A stretch of 64,000 bases of DNA from Gimesia benthica (GTDB taxonomy: Bacteria > Planctomycetota > Planctomycetia > Planctomycetales > Planctomycetaceae). The translations under genes were made by a program, and so were the position numbers. Below the pieces are notes generated by a model, which was not told the DNA's origin, searched no databases, and saw only the letters and a list, made by a program, of their open reading frames with translations. Shown here piece after piece: positions 19,872 through 29,336 of the stretch; within the stretch, counting starts at the first letter, position 1; each line of letters begins with the position of its first letter. The stretch spans positions 7,390,001-7,454,000 of the forward strand of contig NZ_CP043930.1 of the NCBI RefSeq assembly GCF_009720525.1. The letters run 5' to 3'.

Positions 19872-20675
19872 GTGTCTGCAGAACCTGCGATGCGTCCCTG
19901 GATCTTAGCCGAAACCAACTATGCGCATGTCAAAGAATGTTCCTATGAAGTAGCGGTGCTGCCGATGGGGGCAACTGAACCACATAATCTGCATCTGCCC
20001 TACGGGACTGATACGTTCGAAGCCGAAGCCATCGGCTCACGTGTCTGTGAAGCGGCATGGCAGCGGGGAGCAAAGGTCGTGATGCTGCCCCCCATCCCTT
20101 ACGGCACCGAGACGAACCAGAGTGCGTTTCCGTTATCCATGAATGTGAATCCTTCCACACTGGGACAGATCATTTCTGATCTAGTCGCTTCCCTCGCGAA
20201 TCATGGTGTAGAGAAGCTGCTGATTTTGAACAGCCACGGGGGGAACGATTTCAAACCACTGTTGCGGGAACTGCATGGCACCACGCCGGTCCAGATCTTT
20301 CTGGCTGACTGGTTTCGCGGGACCACCGCTGATGTGAAGCCACAGATCTTTGAGAATCCCGATGATCACGCCGGGGAGATGGAAACCTCGCTCGCTCTGG
20401 CATTTTTCCCTCATCTGGTCGTCCGGGATCCTGAGTCCGGTGCGCTGCTCGCAGACGAAGGGGCCACGAATCCGACCCGCTTTACTGCCGTCAATTCAGG
20501 CTGGGTGAGTATTACGCGTCCCTGGCATCTGTTAACCACCAATACGGGATCCGGAAATCCACATCAGGCATCTGCTGAAAAAGGGGAAAAGCTGATGCAG
20601 ATTCTGGTGGAGCGATTGTCCGAGTTTCTGGTCGAACTCTCCGAGGCGGAACTGGATGAGCAATTTCCGTTTTAG
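19872..20675 (+). CDS. Creatininase family amidohydrolase
   Basis: A 267-residue metal-dependent amidohydrolase-type protein. Family members include creatininase and FAPy deformylase. Metal-ligand signatures are visible: LPMGATEPHNLHLPYGTD, the LNSHGGN loop and DHAGEMETS. The GTG at 19872 is the likely start since AAGGAGAG lies just upstream; an ATG at 19890 is the alternative. It begins an operon: the next gene starts 20 bases inside its 3' end. Substrate cannot be read from the sequence. Confidence 0.9.
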   Translation: MSAEPAMRPWILAETNYAHVKECSYEVAVLPMGATEPHNLHLPYGTDTFEAEAIGSRVCEAAWQRGAKVVMLPPIPYGTETNQSAFPLSMNVNPSTLGQIISDLVASLANHGVEKLLILNSHGGNDFKPLLRELHGTTPVQIFLADWFRGTTADVKPQIFENPDDHAGEMETSLALAFFPHLVVRDPESGALLADEGATNPTRFTAVNSGWVSITRPWHLLTTNTGSGNPHQASAEKGEKLMQILVERLSEFLVELSEAELDEQFPF

Positions 20676-22428
20676 ACGAAATACAGCTTCCCGTCTGTTG
20701 CAGCGGATGAGATGGACGGTCTGTCTGCTCAGCTGCCTGTCGATTGGCGATCCGGTTCTGCTTTCCGCTGAGGAATCGGCGGACAAAATACAGCTCAAGG
20801 ATGTGACCGACGCTGTGCAGCTTTCATTTCAGCATCGCTCACCGCTGACCGTCACCCGGCATCTGCACCTGATGATGGGATCCGGGGTTGGCTGGTTCGA
20901 CTATGACAACGATGGCTTTCCCGACCTGTTCTGTGCCCAGGGAGAAGAATGGCAATCTGCACTGCGTAAGAAACAGGTTGCAGACCTGGACTGGTCACAT
21001 CGCATGTTTCGGAATGTGGAAGGGCGTGCGTTTCATGACATCACCCGGGCCTCGGGGCTGACCGGCTTCGGTTACGGAATGGGCATGGCTGTTGGCGACT
21101 TTAATCACGATGGTTTTGAGGATCTGTATGTCAGTGTCTTTGGTCGCAATCAATTGTATGCGAACAATGGTGACGGAACCTTTACCGATATTTCACAGGC
21201 GGCCCACGTTGATCATCCCGGTTACGGTGCCAGCTGTACCTGGGTAGATCTCAATGGCGACGGGCTGCTGGATTTGTATATCGCTAACTATCTCGAGATC
21301 GATCGGGAACACTATCCTCTCTGCAGCCGTCGAGTTGATAACTCGCGGGTTTATTTCGTCTGTCATCCGCGTTATGTACCCGGCGAATATGATGTGGTCT
21401 ATCGTAATCTGGGTAACGGTAAATTCCTGGATGTCTCCCAGCAGTCAGGCCTGCATAGCGAGCCTGCCCGACAGGGACTGGGAGTCTTTGCTGCAGACTA
21501 CGATCTGGATGGCGACCAGGATATTTACGTGGCGAATGACTCCGTGGCGAATCAGCTCTGGATCAATGATGGTCGAGGGAACTTCACCGATCAGGCATTG
21601 ATCGCGGGGCTGGCCTTCAATCGGGAAGGGGACCGTGAAGCGGGCATGGGGTTGGCCGGTGCTGATTATAACGGGGATGGCACCCTGGATTTATTCGTGA
21701 CTAACTACTTCGGCGAAACTAATACGCTTTATCGCAACGAAGGTGCCCTGTTTTTTCTGGATGTCACCGACGAGACTGGACTGGCGGCACCGAGTCGGGT
21801 CCGTCTGGGGTTTGGAACTTCGTTTGTCGATCTGAATAACGATGGTTGGGACGATCTGTTTGTCGCCAACGGACATGTGCATGATCGGCTGGCCCAACTG
21901 GGTAAAAGTGAGCCGTTTGAACAGGAACCGCAGCTCTTCAGAAATGAATCCGGAACCCGCTTTCGTGAGATCTCTAACTCTGCAGGGCCTTTCTTTGAGA
22001 CCAGACGGGTCGGACGCGGGAGTGCCACTGCTGATTTTAATCGGGATGGACTGGCTGATCTGGCTGTCTCTCATTTGAATCAAAAGGTGGTCCTGCTGCA
22101 GAATCAAACCCGGACCACCGGTCAGAGCATCGCCTTGAAACTGATTGGAACCGAGGCGAACCGCAGTGCGATCGGGGCTGTTGTGGAAATCACTGCCGGG
22201 AAGAGGAAACTGATGCGGTTACGAAAGGGGAGCAGCAGCTATCTGTCGGCTGATGAGTCTGAAATACTGATGGGATTGGGTGAGCAGCATGATGCTGTTA
22301 CGGTGAAAGTTATCTGGCCCGGAGGGAAATCGGAGATCTGGACTGGATTCAAGGCGGGGCAGCACTATACATTAATAGAAGGTAACAGCGACTCACAGAA
22401 ATCGACCCCCAGCCAGTCTGAAGAATGA
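20656..22428 (+). CDS. CRTAC1-type FG-GAP/VCBS repeat protein with ASPIC/UnbV domain
   Basis: A 590-residue exported protein with an N-terminal signal (WTVCLLSCLSIGDPVLLSA). Repeated Ca-binding-like blocks mark a seven-bladed integrin-like propeller: WFDYDNDGFPDLF, VGDFNHDGFEDLY, WVDLNGDGLLDLY, AADYDLDGDQDIYV, GADYNGDGTLDLFV, FVDLNNDGWDDLFV and TADFNRDGLADLAV. The C-terminus has the ASPIC/UnbV signature (GAVVEITAGKRKLM, VIWPGGKSEIW). These proteins are abundant in planctomycetes and presumed extracellular binding proteins. Overlaps the creatininase gene by 20 bases and the TPR gene by 4 (ATGA). Confidence 0.93.
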   Translation: MSNFRFRRNTASRLLQRMRWTVCLLSCLSIGDPVLLSAEESADKIQLKDVTDAVQLSFQHRSPLTVTRHLHLMMGSGVGWFDYDNDGFPDLFCAQGEEWQSALRKKQVADLDWSHRMFRNVEGRAFHDITRASGLTGFGYGMGMAVGDFNHDGFEDLYVSVFGRNQLYANNGDGTFTDISQAAHVDHPGYGASCTWVDLNGDGLLDLYIANYLEIDREHYPLCSRRVDNSRVYFVCHPRYVPGEYDVVYRNLGNGKFLDVSQQSGLHSEPARQGLGVFAADYDLDGDQDIYVANDSVANQLWINDGRGNFTDQALIAGLAFNREGDREAGMGLAGADYNGDGTLDLFVTNYFGETNTLYRNEGALFFLDVTDETGLAAPSRVRLGFGTSFVDLNNDGWDDLFVANGHVHDRLAQLGKSEPFEQEPQLFRNESGTRFREISNSAGPFFETRRVGRGSATADFNRDGLADLAVSHLNQKVVLLQNQTRTTGQSIALKLIGTEANRSAIGAVVEITAGKRKLMRLRKGSSSYLSADESEILMGLGEQHDAVTVKVIWPGGKSEIWTGFKAGQHYTLIEGNSDSQKSTPSQSEE

Positions 22429-23546
22429 ACACTCCGTTTGAACCGGAACAACCCTTTCGCACTTTGAATCCCCCCCAGAAAAAACTCTGGTCGAGTGGGG
22501 CCATCGTGGCAATATTCGGCTGCGGTGTACTGGTGCTGTTCCTCTGGCTGGGACGAAGTGAATCGACGTCATCTGCCCCAGAGCAAGACTCACAATCGTC
22601 GGTACAACAGAAGTCAGATAAAGACCGGCAAAAAGAATTAATCGCTTATCTGCAGGATCATCCACAGGATGAGTTCGCCCATTATCAGCTCGGTGAACTG
22701 ATACGGCACCGTGCCCCTTTTCAGGCTCTGGAAAATTTCTCGCATGTTACTTCCCGGCACCCGCACTACTTTGAGGCGGTGGCAGCGATCGCGGAAATCG
22801 CCTTGGAGCAGGATCTCCCCGAACGTGCGAAGCCGGCATTGCAGACGCTGGTACGGGAGTATCCGGAGCAGATTCAGTACCAGAAGGCCCTGGCACGCAT
22901 CTATCAGCAGGAAGGGCGTTATCGACGTGCGCTCCGCTATGCTCGACGTTGCGTAGAACTGGAGCCTGGTAACGCAGAGAATCAGCTGTTGCTGGCAGAG
23001 ATTCTCAAAAAAGCAGGGCGGACCAGTGAAATGCTCGTGCCCCTCAAGGAAGCCCTCTATCTCCAGCCTGATTCCTTTCCGGCTCATTTGAGTCTGGCTT
23101 ACGCGTCTCTGTATACGGGAGACCTGGAAACCGCTAAAAGGGAAGCCCGCTGGTGTCTGGAGCAGGAACCTGAATCGATCACTGCCCTGCGCTATCTGGC
23201 GACCATCGACCGTAACCAGGGGCAGATCGAGTCTGCGTTCCAGCATATCGATCAGGCACTACAGATTGAACCTCAGGACTTTGACAGCCTGCTCATCAAG
23301 GCAGACTTGCTTCTCTACCAGCGTCAGGGAGAGGCGGCGTACATAATGCTCAAACCACTCTATGAAAATCACCAGACCGATCGTCACTATATTTCGGCTC
23401 TGGCCCGGGCAGCCGGTCTGACCGGGAAGCGTGCTGAAGCCCTGGAGCTGCAGAAACGGAATCAGGAATTGATCAAGGAAGACGATCTCCGCCCCTCATC
23501 GCTACAGAGCGACACCGTAGAAAAGAAGCAGGCTCAGCATAACTGA
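22425..23546 (+). CDS. Membrane-anchored TPR protein
   Basis: A 373-residue protein with one N-terminal membrane segment (about 27-45, IVAIFGCGVLVLFLWLG) and then tetratricopeptide repeats to about residue 345 (for example QKALARIYQQEGRYRRALRY, LLLAEILKKAGRTSEMLVPL, AHLSLAYASLYTGDLETAKR). TPR arrays mediate protein contacts, here on the exported side if the anchor is a simple signal-anchor. ATGA overlap with the CRTAC1 gene suggests the two products work together. A C7 run near the start (22470-22476) is intact in frame. Confidence 0.9.
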   Translation: MNTPFEPEQPFRTLNPPQKKLWSSGAIVAIFGCGVLVLFLWLGRSESTSSAPEQDSQSSVQQKSDKDRQKELIAYLQDHPQDEFAHYQLGELIRHRAPFQALENFSHVTSRHPHYFEAVAAIAEIALEQDLPERAKPALQTLVREYPEQIQYQKALARIYQQEGRYRRALRYARRCVELEPGNAENQLLLAEILKKAGRTSEMLVPLKEALYLQPDSFPAHLSLAYASLYTGDLETAKREARWCLEQEPESITALRYLATIDRNQGQIESAFQHIDQALQIEPQDFDSLLIKADLLLYQRQGEAAYIMLKPLYENHQTDRHYISALARAAGLTGKRAEALELQKRNQELIKEDDLRPSSLQSDTVEKKQAQHN

Positions 23547-23551
23547 CGCTC

Positions 23552-23935
23552 TCAGCCTGTGTTGACCTGAATCCGTCGCGGTTCTACTTTGGGGGCTTTC
23601 GGCAGAAAGATTCGCAAAACCCCGTTGGTCAACTTTGCTTCAATCTCGCTGTGCACGATCTCTCCGCTGAGAATAAATGAACGGAGATAATTTCCGACTT
23701 CGTATTCTTTATGAATCGGACGCGCGCCTTCGGGGATCTGAGGTTCGACCTTACCCAGCAATGTCAGTTTGTTGTCTTGCACCTGCAGTTCCAGTGATCC
23801 GACGGAGACGCCCGGCAGGTCCGCGTAGAGCACCAGCCCTTCATCGGTTTCGTAAATATCAATCGGCGGAGTAAATACAAACTGCTCTGGATGCGACAGA
23901 GAACGCGGTTCATCATGTTCGTGTGGTTGACTCAT
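23552..23935 (-). CDS. Hsp20/alpha-crystallin small heat-shock protein
   Basis: A 127-residue small heat-shock protein, an ATP-independent holdase. The alpha-crystallin domain spans about residues 22-115: PPIDIYETDEGLVLYADLPG, LELQVQDNKLTLLGK and the closing TNGVLRIFLPKAPK. The N-terminal arm is short and His/Glu/Pro-rich. It lies 9 bases downstream of the other hsp20 gene on the same strand, so the pair is probably one transcript. Confidence 0.95.
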   Translation of the reverse strand: MSQPHEHDEPRSLSHPEQFVFTPPIDIYETDEGLVLYADLPGVSVGSLELQVQDNKLTLLGKVEPQIPEGARPIHKEYEVGNYLRSFILSGEIVHSEIEAKLTNGVLRIFLPKAPKVEPRRIQVNTG

Positions 23936-23944
23936 CTAAGCCTC

Positions 23945-24400
23945 CTATTCTCCTGAGCTGACCGGAATCTGACGGGGACTTTCCTCTTCCAGCTTGGGAA
24001 GATGGATCTTCAGCACACCGTCATTGAACTCAGCAGAGAGATGTTCGTCCGAAATCCGATCCGGAATACTGATCGAGCGTTGCCACTCGCCGAAGGTCCG
24101 TTCTCGACGTCGAAAACGTTCTTCCGGAATGGCTTCGTTCTCAGAGACGGGGGAATTGCGATGCCCTTTGAGCGTCAGCACGCTGTTGGCAATCGTCAAC
24201 TCCAAGTCTTCCACCTGCATGCCCGGGAGCTCTGCAGTGATTAGAAACTCGTGCTCCAGTTCAAATATATTCACAGCCGGATACTGGCGGGGCATACGAA
24301 TCCCCTGAACTGAGAATTCAACTCCCTGAATCAGTCGATCAACTTCACGTTCCAGGTCCCGCAACGGGTTCCAGGATTGATCCCAGCGAAAAATCGGCAT
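23945..24400 (-). CDS. Hsp20/alpha-crystallin small heat-shock protein
   Basis: A 151-residue small heat-shock protein with an N-terminal arm (RWDQSWNPLRDLEREVDRLI), an alpha-crystallin domain (about 42-140: AVNIFELEHEFLITAELPG, LELTIANSVLTLKGHR, GEWQRSISIPDRI and FNDGVLKIHLPK) and a short C-terminal tail with an I-P-V stretch that usually docks into neighbouring subunits. First gene of the pair; the start at 24400 has GAGGAT upstream. No CIRCE element is visible upstream. Confidence 0.96.
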   Translation of the reverse strand: MPIFRWDQSWNPLRDLEREVDRLIQGVEFSVQGIRMPRQYPAVNIFELEHEFLITAELPGMQVEDLELTIANSVLTLKGHRNSPVSENEAIPEERFRRRERTFGEWQRSISIPDRISDEHLSAEFNDGVLKIHLPKLEEESPRQIPVSSGE

Positions 24401-24436
24401 GGTATGATCCTCACTCTAAGTTTAGATACGTAAATC

Positions 24437-24460
24437 TGCTCTTTAAGAAAGCAAAGAGCA
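24437..24460 (-). promoter_or_regulatory. Hairpin upstream of the hsp20 pair
   Basis: TGCTCTTT / AAAGAGCA arms of 8 bases with an 8-base spacer, 37 bases before the hsp20 start codon. It could be an operator or a 5'-UTR structure; its position before a heat-shock gene is suggestive only. Confidence 0.35.
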
Positions 24461-24664
24461 TACCATTCTTTCAGGGAGATCCTGATTTCGCGTGGCGTGT
24501 TGTAAGTGTAGATATATTGGTGGGATAGGTGACTGTCCTGAGGTGGGGTGGATGACGAAAATCGATCCGGATGTCATTCTGGCATGAAGAAACGGCGTGG
24601 ATGACCACCAGATACCGTGCCAAATTGACAGTGATAGGCAATGATCAGATAGGAACCAGCCCTC

Positions 24665-24898
24665 TCATCCCCATTGAATGGGTCGGATCAGCCCACCCGC
24701 CAGAAGCAGACCAAACAGGATTCCCACCAGAAAGATCACGCGCAGCACCCAGACGGCACGAGCAGGCCCAAACCAGCGGGTCAGCTTCTGTCCTTTGCGT
24801 GTCTCGGCCAGGAACCACTTTTCCTTGATCAGCCCCCACAGCGAGAAAGCCGCGACAAATAGACCGATCACCACATTTTCGGGAATTTGAAAAGGCAT
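24665..24898 (-). CDS. Small two-segment membrane protein
   Basis: About 77 residues from the ATG at 24898, whose A is the last base of the upstream transporter's TGA (TGATG overlap), indicating coupling. Two hydrophobic segments (VVIGLFVAAFSLWGLI and WVLRVIFLVGILFGLLLAGG) flank a basic loop. No family recognised. Co-translation with the MFS transporter suggests an accessory role; this is inference. Confidence 0.7.
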   Translation of the reverse strand: MPFQIPENVVIGLFVAAFSLWGLIKEKWFLAETRKGQKLTRWFGPARAVWVLRVIFLVGILFGLLLAGGLIRPIQWG

Positions 24899-26298
24899 CA
24901 ACTTTGGTCTTCATCCGGATCCATACGCTGGGACGTGTCGAGCCTGGGAAAGAGGAACCAGAACAACAGCGTCGCCAACAGGGCGATCGCGGCACTGCTG
25001 AGCCAGATTCCCGGCCAGTCGCGGAGCAGATCAATCGGATGCCCTTCGAGGTTTTTCTGAGTGAAAGCCTGGATGCCTGTCTGCGATTCAATATTCCACG
25101 CCGTCCGCACCAGCGTCTCTTTTTCAGGCGATGTGAAATAGTCACCGATCGAACCACTGATGAATCCGCCGGCAAACATCCCCAGTCCAAAGACAAACGT
25201 TCCGAAAAACGTCTGCATACTCCCGCGTGCATCCAGCGGGCAGACCTTGTCGACATAGATGTAAGCAGCCGCCAGGAAGCATCCAAAACAGAGACCATGC
25301 ATCGCCTGGCCCAGACAGGTCAACGCCATCGCCAGCGGAAACGCATCACTCAATGTGGAGGCGTAAGCAAAGATCAGGCTGCGAACCAGGTAGGAGAGCA
25401 GACCGACCAGCATAACCAGTTTGAACCCGAATTTCTTGAGGGCGAATCCAAGGACCGCCATCACGAGCACTTCAAACACCTGTCCAATCGAACTGATTCG
25501 CTGCTCCCAGGCGCCTGTGACGTCTCCCATGACGAGGACGTTTTTCAGAAACGGGCTGTTCCACTGGAAGTAGAACTTATGCACGATCGAAATAATAAAG
25601 GCGACCAGCACCAGCACCAAAAAGTGCCGGTATTTCAGCATCTTCAGCACCTTACCGGGGGCCAGGTCCTTCTTATCTTTACTCACCGGCGGCGTATGCG
25701 GGAGCGATAAACAGTAGGCTGCCATCAAAAGACCAGCCACCCCCGCCATCGCCAGCACAATACCGCGACCCGTATTCAACGCGTCACCTGATAGTCCGCG
25801 TAAAAAGAGTCCCTCTGCCAGCCAGGCGGGGACCACAAATCCGATGGTTCCCCACAGACGGATCAAGGGGAATTCGCGGTCACTGTCTTTCAGATGCTGA
25901 AACGAAAGGGAATTCGTGAGCATCATGGTAGGGACATACAGAATCGAATACAGCACGCCCAGAATCACGACCGGCCAGTAACTCTGTTGAAGAAACAGAG
26001 CCAGCATGATCACGCCACCCGATAAATGGCAGAACGCGAGCACGCGCTCTGTCGCATAATGGCGGTCGACGATCTGACCGAACACAAACGGGGCGAGCAG
26101 GGGACCTACGGCAAGTGCCGCCCCGAATACGCCGATCTGAAATGCGGAGAAGCCTAGGGCATCAATCAGGTAGAGCGTGATGATAGGCAGATAGCAGCCC
26201 TGCACAAAGTATTGCAGGAACATCATCACAATCAGCCGCATTTTCAGTGCGAAATCAGTCTTTTCCAGTGAAAGCGTCTCTGTCTCGGTATCTGTCAT
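24898..26298 (-). CDS. MFS transporter, nucleoside:H+ symporter-like
   Basis: A 466-residue protein with about 12 membrane segments. The N-terminal half (MRLIVMMFLQYFVQGCYLP, IGVFGAALAVGPLLAPFVFG, QIVDRHYATERVLAFCH) and RLWGTIGFVVPAW match the nucleoside-H+ symporter (NupG-like) branch of MFS transporters, which import nucleosides by proton symport. The central loop and second half (KHLF-like helix, CLGQAMHGLCFGCFLAAAYI) fit. Substrate is inferred from family only. Downstream lies a coupled small membrane protein. Confidence 0.85.
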   Translation of the reverse strand: MTDTETETLSLEKTDFALKMRLIVMMFLQYFVQGCYLPIITLYLIDALGFSAFQIGVFGAALAVGPLLAPFVFGQIVDRHYATERVLAFCHLSGGVIMLALFLQQSYWPVVILGVLYSILYVPTMMLTNSLSFQHLKDSDREFPLIRLWGTIGFVVPAWLAEGLFLRGLSGDALNTGRGIVLAMAGVAGLLMAAYCLSLPHTPPVSKDKKDLAPGKVLKMLKYRHFLVLVLVAFIISIVHKFYFQWNSPFLKNVLVMGDVTGAWEQRISSIGQVFEVLVMAVLGFALKKFGFKLVMLVGLLSYLVRSLIFAYASTLSDAFPLAMALTCLGQAMHGLCFGCFLAAAYIYVDKVCPLDARGSMQTFFGTFVFGLGMFAGGFISGSIGDYFTSPEKETLVRTAWNIESQTGIQAFTQKNLEGHPIDLLRDWPGIWLSSAAIALLATLLFWFLFPRLDTSQRMDPDEDQS

Positions 26299-26356
26299 CA
26301 GTAAGCGGCCCCCGGTTGTGAAATCTCATGAGTGATTACCGTCAGTACGGTTTGGA

Positions 26357-27364
26357 TTATTTTTCAATCACCCAGATATTTCGGAACCGGACCGGATTCG
26401 AATGGTTCTGCAGGAACAGAGGTCCTGCGATAGATTCATCCTTGTTGGTTCCTCCGGGAGTCGGTTCATCAATCTCGCGATCATCATGCACGGTGACGCC
26501 GTTGTGTTTCACAGTGATGCGGGCTTTCGCTGTTTTGTTTCCTTCATCATCGTATTTTGCAGAAGTGAAATCGATATCGTAGGTCTGCCAGGCCAGAGGG
26601 GGGAAGCACATATTCACGCTGGGAGCACCGACTTTATAAATCCCGCCACACTCGTTGTCTTTCCCTTCCAGACCGAAGGAGTCCAGGATCTGAACTTCAT
26701 AACGCCCGAGCACGTAACAGCCACTGTTGCTGCGTCCCTGGCCACGTGCCTGAGGCATGAAGGGGAGCTGGAATTCCAGATGCAGGTGACCATCTTTGAA
26801 TTTCTTTTTACTCGTGACACCTTCCATCAGCAGACCATCTTCGGTTACGCGACCGTTTTCAAAGTTCTTCACAGTCTTTTCAGGCTGTTTCTCATCGAAC
26901 AGGACGGTGGCTCCTTCAGGAGCCGACTTACCCAGGGTCGGGCTTTTGCGATGGACTTTGTTAAGGACGCCGACTTCGGTTCCCTCTGCGTCATAGATTG
27001 TAATTTTCCCGTCTTCCAGATCACCGCGGCCATCTTCCGATTTGAAACTGATGACATTGCCGTCCTTAACGCCTTCAGCGCTGACTTTCTTCTCCTGGTT
27101 CCAGCCATCGCCGGGGAGACCACCGGGATAACCGACGGCTTCAAATTTGCCATCACCCAGGGCAATCACCTGCACCCCATACTTGAGGGTTTCGTCACCA
27201 CCGCCCAGGATCCCCGAGTATTCGCCCTGGATCTGAAAGTCGGGACCCGCTTTTTCCACGCTGTTGGCGGCCCACTTCGGGTCTTTCGAGTCAGCCAGTC
27301 CCAGTTGGACCAGAATTAAAAAAGCACAGCAGCCAGTGAGGGCGCGAATCATAAACTGCTTCAT
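26357..27364 (-). CDS. Exported DUF1080 (3-keto-disaccharide hydrolase-like) protein
   Basis: A 335-residue protein with an N-terminal signal peptide (MIRALTGCCAFLILVQLGLA). After a beta-rich first part, the C-terminal half (about 150-335) is a DUF1080/concanavalin-like domain: HLHLEFQLPFMPQARGQGRS, NSGCYVLGRYEVQILDSFG, ARITVKHNGVTVHDDREID and GPLFLQNHSNPVRFRNIWV. The family includes 3-ketoglucoside hydrolases and is greatly expanded in planctomycetes. GGGAG lies seven bases before the ATG at 27364. Specific substrate unknown. Confidence 0.93.
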   Translation of the reverse strand: MKQFMIRALTGCCAFLILVQLGLADSKDPKWAANSVEKAGPDFQIQGEYSGILGGGDETLKYGVQVIALGDGKFEAVGYPGGLPGDGWNQEKKVSAEGVKDGNVISFKSEDGRGDLEDGKITIYDAEGTEVGVLNKVHRKSPTLGKSAPEGATVLFDEKQPEKTVKNFENGRVTEDGLLMEGVTSKKKFKDGHLHLEFQLPFMPQARGQGRSNSGCYVLGRYEVQILDSFGLEGKDNECGGIYKVGAPSVNMCFPPLAWQTYDIDFTSAKYDDEGNKTAKARITVKHNGVTVHDDREIDEPTPGGTNKDESIAGPLFLQNHSNPVRFRNIWVIEK

Positions 27365-27713
27365 TGGAGTACTCCCGGAGTGTTCTTGAGTCGGTCGATT
27401 GATTGTATGGAATGGGACGGGTCTCCCCAGATCAATTGATCAGCGAAGAGGCTTCCATTGTGCGAAGGCAGCATCAGAGATGCAAGTTCAGGTCGCCCGA
27501 ATCCATTTGCTCGATGCGTTTGTGCAGTAAAATTAACTAAAACTTGTGATGGTAGGGTGTTAAAAAATCTTGTATGATGTAACACTGAAGCGTAATAGAA
27601 GATAAAGGACAAGGTGCGGGCCTTTCGTACCGATATCCCTAATGCGGGAGTCGGGGAGGTGTCGTTCTACTCAAGAATTGATTTTGAGCATTGAGGAACT
27701 GCGGAAGAGATTT
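27365..27713. other. Intergenic region between divergent DUF1080 and TPR genes
   Basis: About 350 bases without a convincing gene. It must hold both promoters. The palindrome GGAGTACTCC (27366-27375) overlaps the ribosome binding site of the DUF1080 gene. In-frame codons upstream of 27714 extend the TPR reading frame to 27642, but no ribosome binding site supports that start. Confidence 0.5.
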
Positions 27714-29123
27714 ATGACATCTGACAGAAACAAAAAAATCGCTGCTGACTGCTGGAGACGTGGAAACGAGGCCCTGTCCAAAGAGAACTGGGATTACTCG
27801 ATTGAGATGTTCACGACCGCTGTCAAACTGGAGCCCGCAGCACTGCTCTACCGTCAGACCAAACGGGGCGCAGAACGAAAGAAGTACGGCGATAACCAGA
27901 GCGGTTCCAAGATGGGCGTCTTGAAGCTCGCCAGTATCAAAACCAAAATCAAGAATGCCCGGCGGAAGAAGGACTGGGCTGGCGTGGATCAACTCGCCGA
28001 AGAAGGGCTCTCTCTGAATCCCTGGGACGCCGTCCTGAATGCGGAAATGGCCACTGCCTGTCAGAACCTCGGCTACGAGGATGCCGCGATTTTCGGCTTC
28101 AAGGTGGCAATCGAAAACGATAAAACCAACAAGGCGTATTTCCGCGAACTGGGAGACCTCCTCGAGGAAAAGGGAGAGTACAAGCAGGCCCGCGAGTGCT
28201 GGGAAATGGTGCTCAAACTGGATAACATGGACGGCGATGCCCGTTCCAAAGTGACCGCACTGATGGCGACCGAAACCCGCGTGCGTGGCGGATACGACGG
28301 TGCCGACAAGTCTTCGTCTGTCAAACGTCAGTCTGCCTACGACGAAGGGCGTGCTTCCCGCGAACAGCGCCACCAGGCCCAGCGGGGCAATACCGCTGAT
28401 GGCCCCGGACAGTCTGTCGAAGCGGATCTGCAGCGCGCCATTCGCAAAGAGCCTGAAAACAAAGACCATTACCTCAAACTGGGTGATTATTACAAACGCG
28501 AAGGCAAGCTGGCAGAGTCCCGCGAAAACTACGTGAAGGCATACGAATTTTCCGGCAAAGATGCGAATATCGGCGAGCAGGTCGAAGACATCGACATCGA
28601 GTTGCTCAAAGAGAAGCTCACCGCCGCCCGGGACCTCTTCAACCAGGATCGGGAAAACCCTGAAGCGAAAAAAGAGGTCACCCTGCTCAGCAAAGCGCTG
28701 ATCAAGAAAGAGATCGAAGTTCTCACCAAACGTGTGGAACGCTATCCCGCCGACATGCGGTACAAGTACGATCTCGCGCAACGCTTCATCCGTCTCAAAA
28801 AATGGTCCTCCGCAATCCCCTTGCTGCAGCAGTCCGTCAAAGACACTCGCATCAGTTCTGATGCCCTGGTCGCCCTCGGAAAGTGCTTCTTCGCAGACGG
28901 GAAAAAGGAACTCGCCAAGCGGCAGTTCGAAAAGGCCCTTCCCAAGCTGTCTCCCGATGAAAAGGAAGATACGTTCAAGGAAGCCCACTACCTGCTGGGA
29001 CGCCTCTATGAGGATGCAGACCAGAAATCCCAGGCGGCCGATCACTACAGCGAAATTCTGGCCGTCGATTACGACTTCCGGGATACCCGTCAGCGCCTGG
29101 AAGAGATGGAAGGCGGAGCATAG
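27714..29123 (+). CDS. Cytoplasmic TPR repeat protein
   Basis: A 469-residue TPR protein without signal peptide or membrane segment. The ATG at 27714 is preceded by GGAAGAG. Repeats are seen at about 10-45 (CWRRGNEALSKENWDYSIEM), 100-170 (NAEMATACQNLGYEDAAIFG, RELGDLLEEKGEYKQARECW) and 240-460 (YLKLGDYYKREGKLAESREN, ALVALGKCFFADGKKELAKR, YLLGRLYEDADQKSQAADHY). The middle is a hydrophilic, Gln/Arg/Gly-rich linker (about 190-235). Charged and lysine-rich overall. It probably acts as an interaction scaffold; partners unknown. Confidence 0.9.
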   Translation: MTSDRNKKIAADCWRRGNEALSKENWDYSIEMFTTAVKLEPAALLYRQTKRGAERKKYGDNQSGSKMGVLKLASIKTKIKNARRKKDWAGVDQLAEEGLSLNPWDAVLNAEMATACQNLGYEDAAIFGFKVAIENDKTNKAYFRELGDLLEEKGEYKQARECWEMVLKLDNMDGDARSKVTALMATETRVRGGYDGADKSSSVKRQSAYDEGRASREQRHQAQRGNTADGPGQSVEADLQRAIRKEPENKDHYLKLGDYYKREGKLAESRENYVKAYEFSGKDANIGEQVEDIDIELLKEKLTAARDLFNQDRENPEAKKEVTLLSKALIKKEIEVLTKRVERYPADMRYKYDLAQRFIRLKKWSSAIPLLQQSVKDTRISSDALVALGKCFFADGKKELAKRQFEKALPKLSPDEKEDTFKEAHYLLGRLYEDADQKSQAADHYSEILAVDYDFRDTRQRLEEMEGGA

Positions 29124-29336
29124 GCCTGTTTTCCCCACTCTCAGCAGGGGAAAAGAGCCGGTTTCTCTCCAGAATTCCTGAAAAAACCTCATATTTGCGA
29201 CTCGGGATGGTTGGAATAACCGTCGACAGATTGTTACACTTCTCAATCTGCCTGAGATATCTTGTGGCGACCGTCTTGAATTGCGGTTGCTGGTATGAAC
29301 AGTAAATAGTTACTCAGAGAATACTTAAGTCGAAAA

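Noticed and set aside
24401-24500. Search for a CIRCE/HrcA operator before hsp20
   Set aside because: No TTAGCACTC-N9-GAGTGCTAA-like inverted repeat is present; only a different short hairpin is seen.
27639-29246. 535-codon open frame on the minus strand
   Set aside because: It is exactly antisense to the TPR gene at 27714-29123, which has a ribosome site and clear repeats; the antisense product has no family features.
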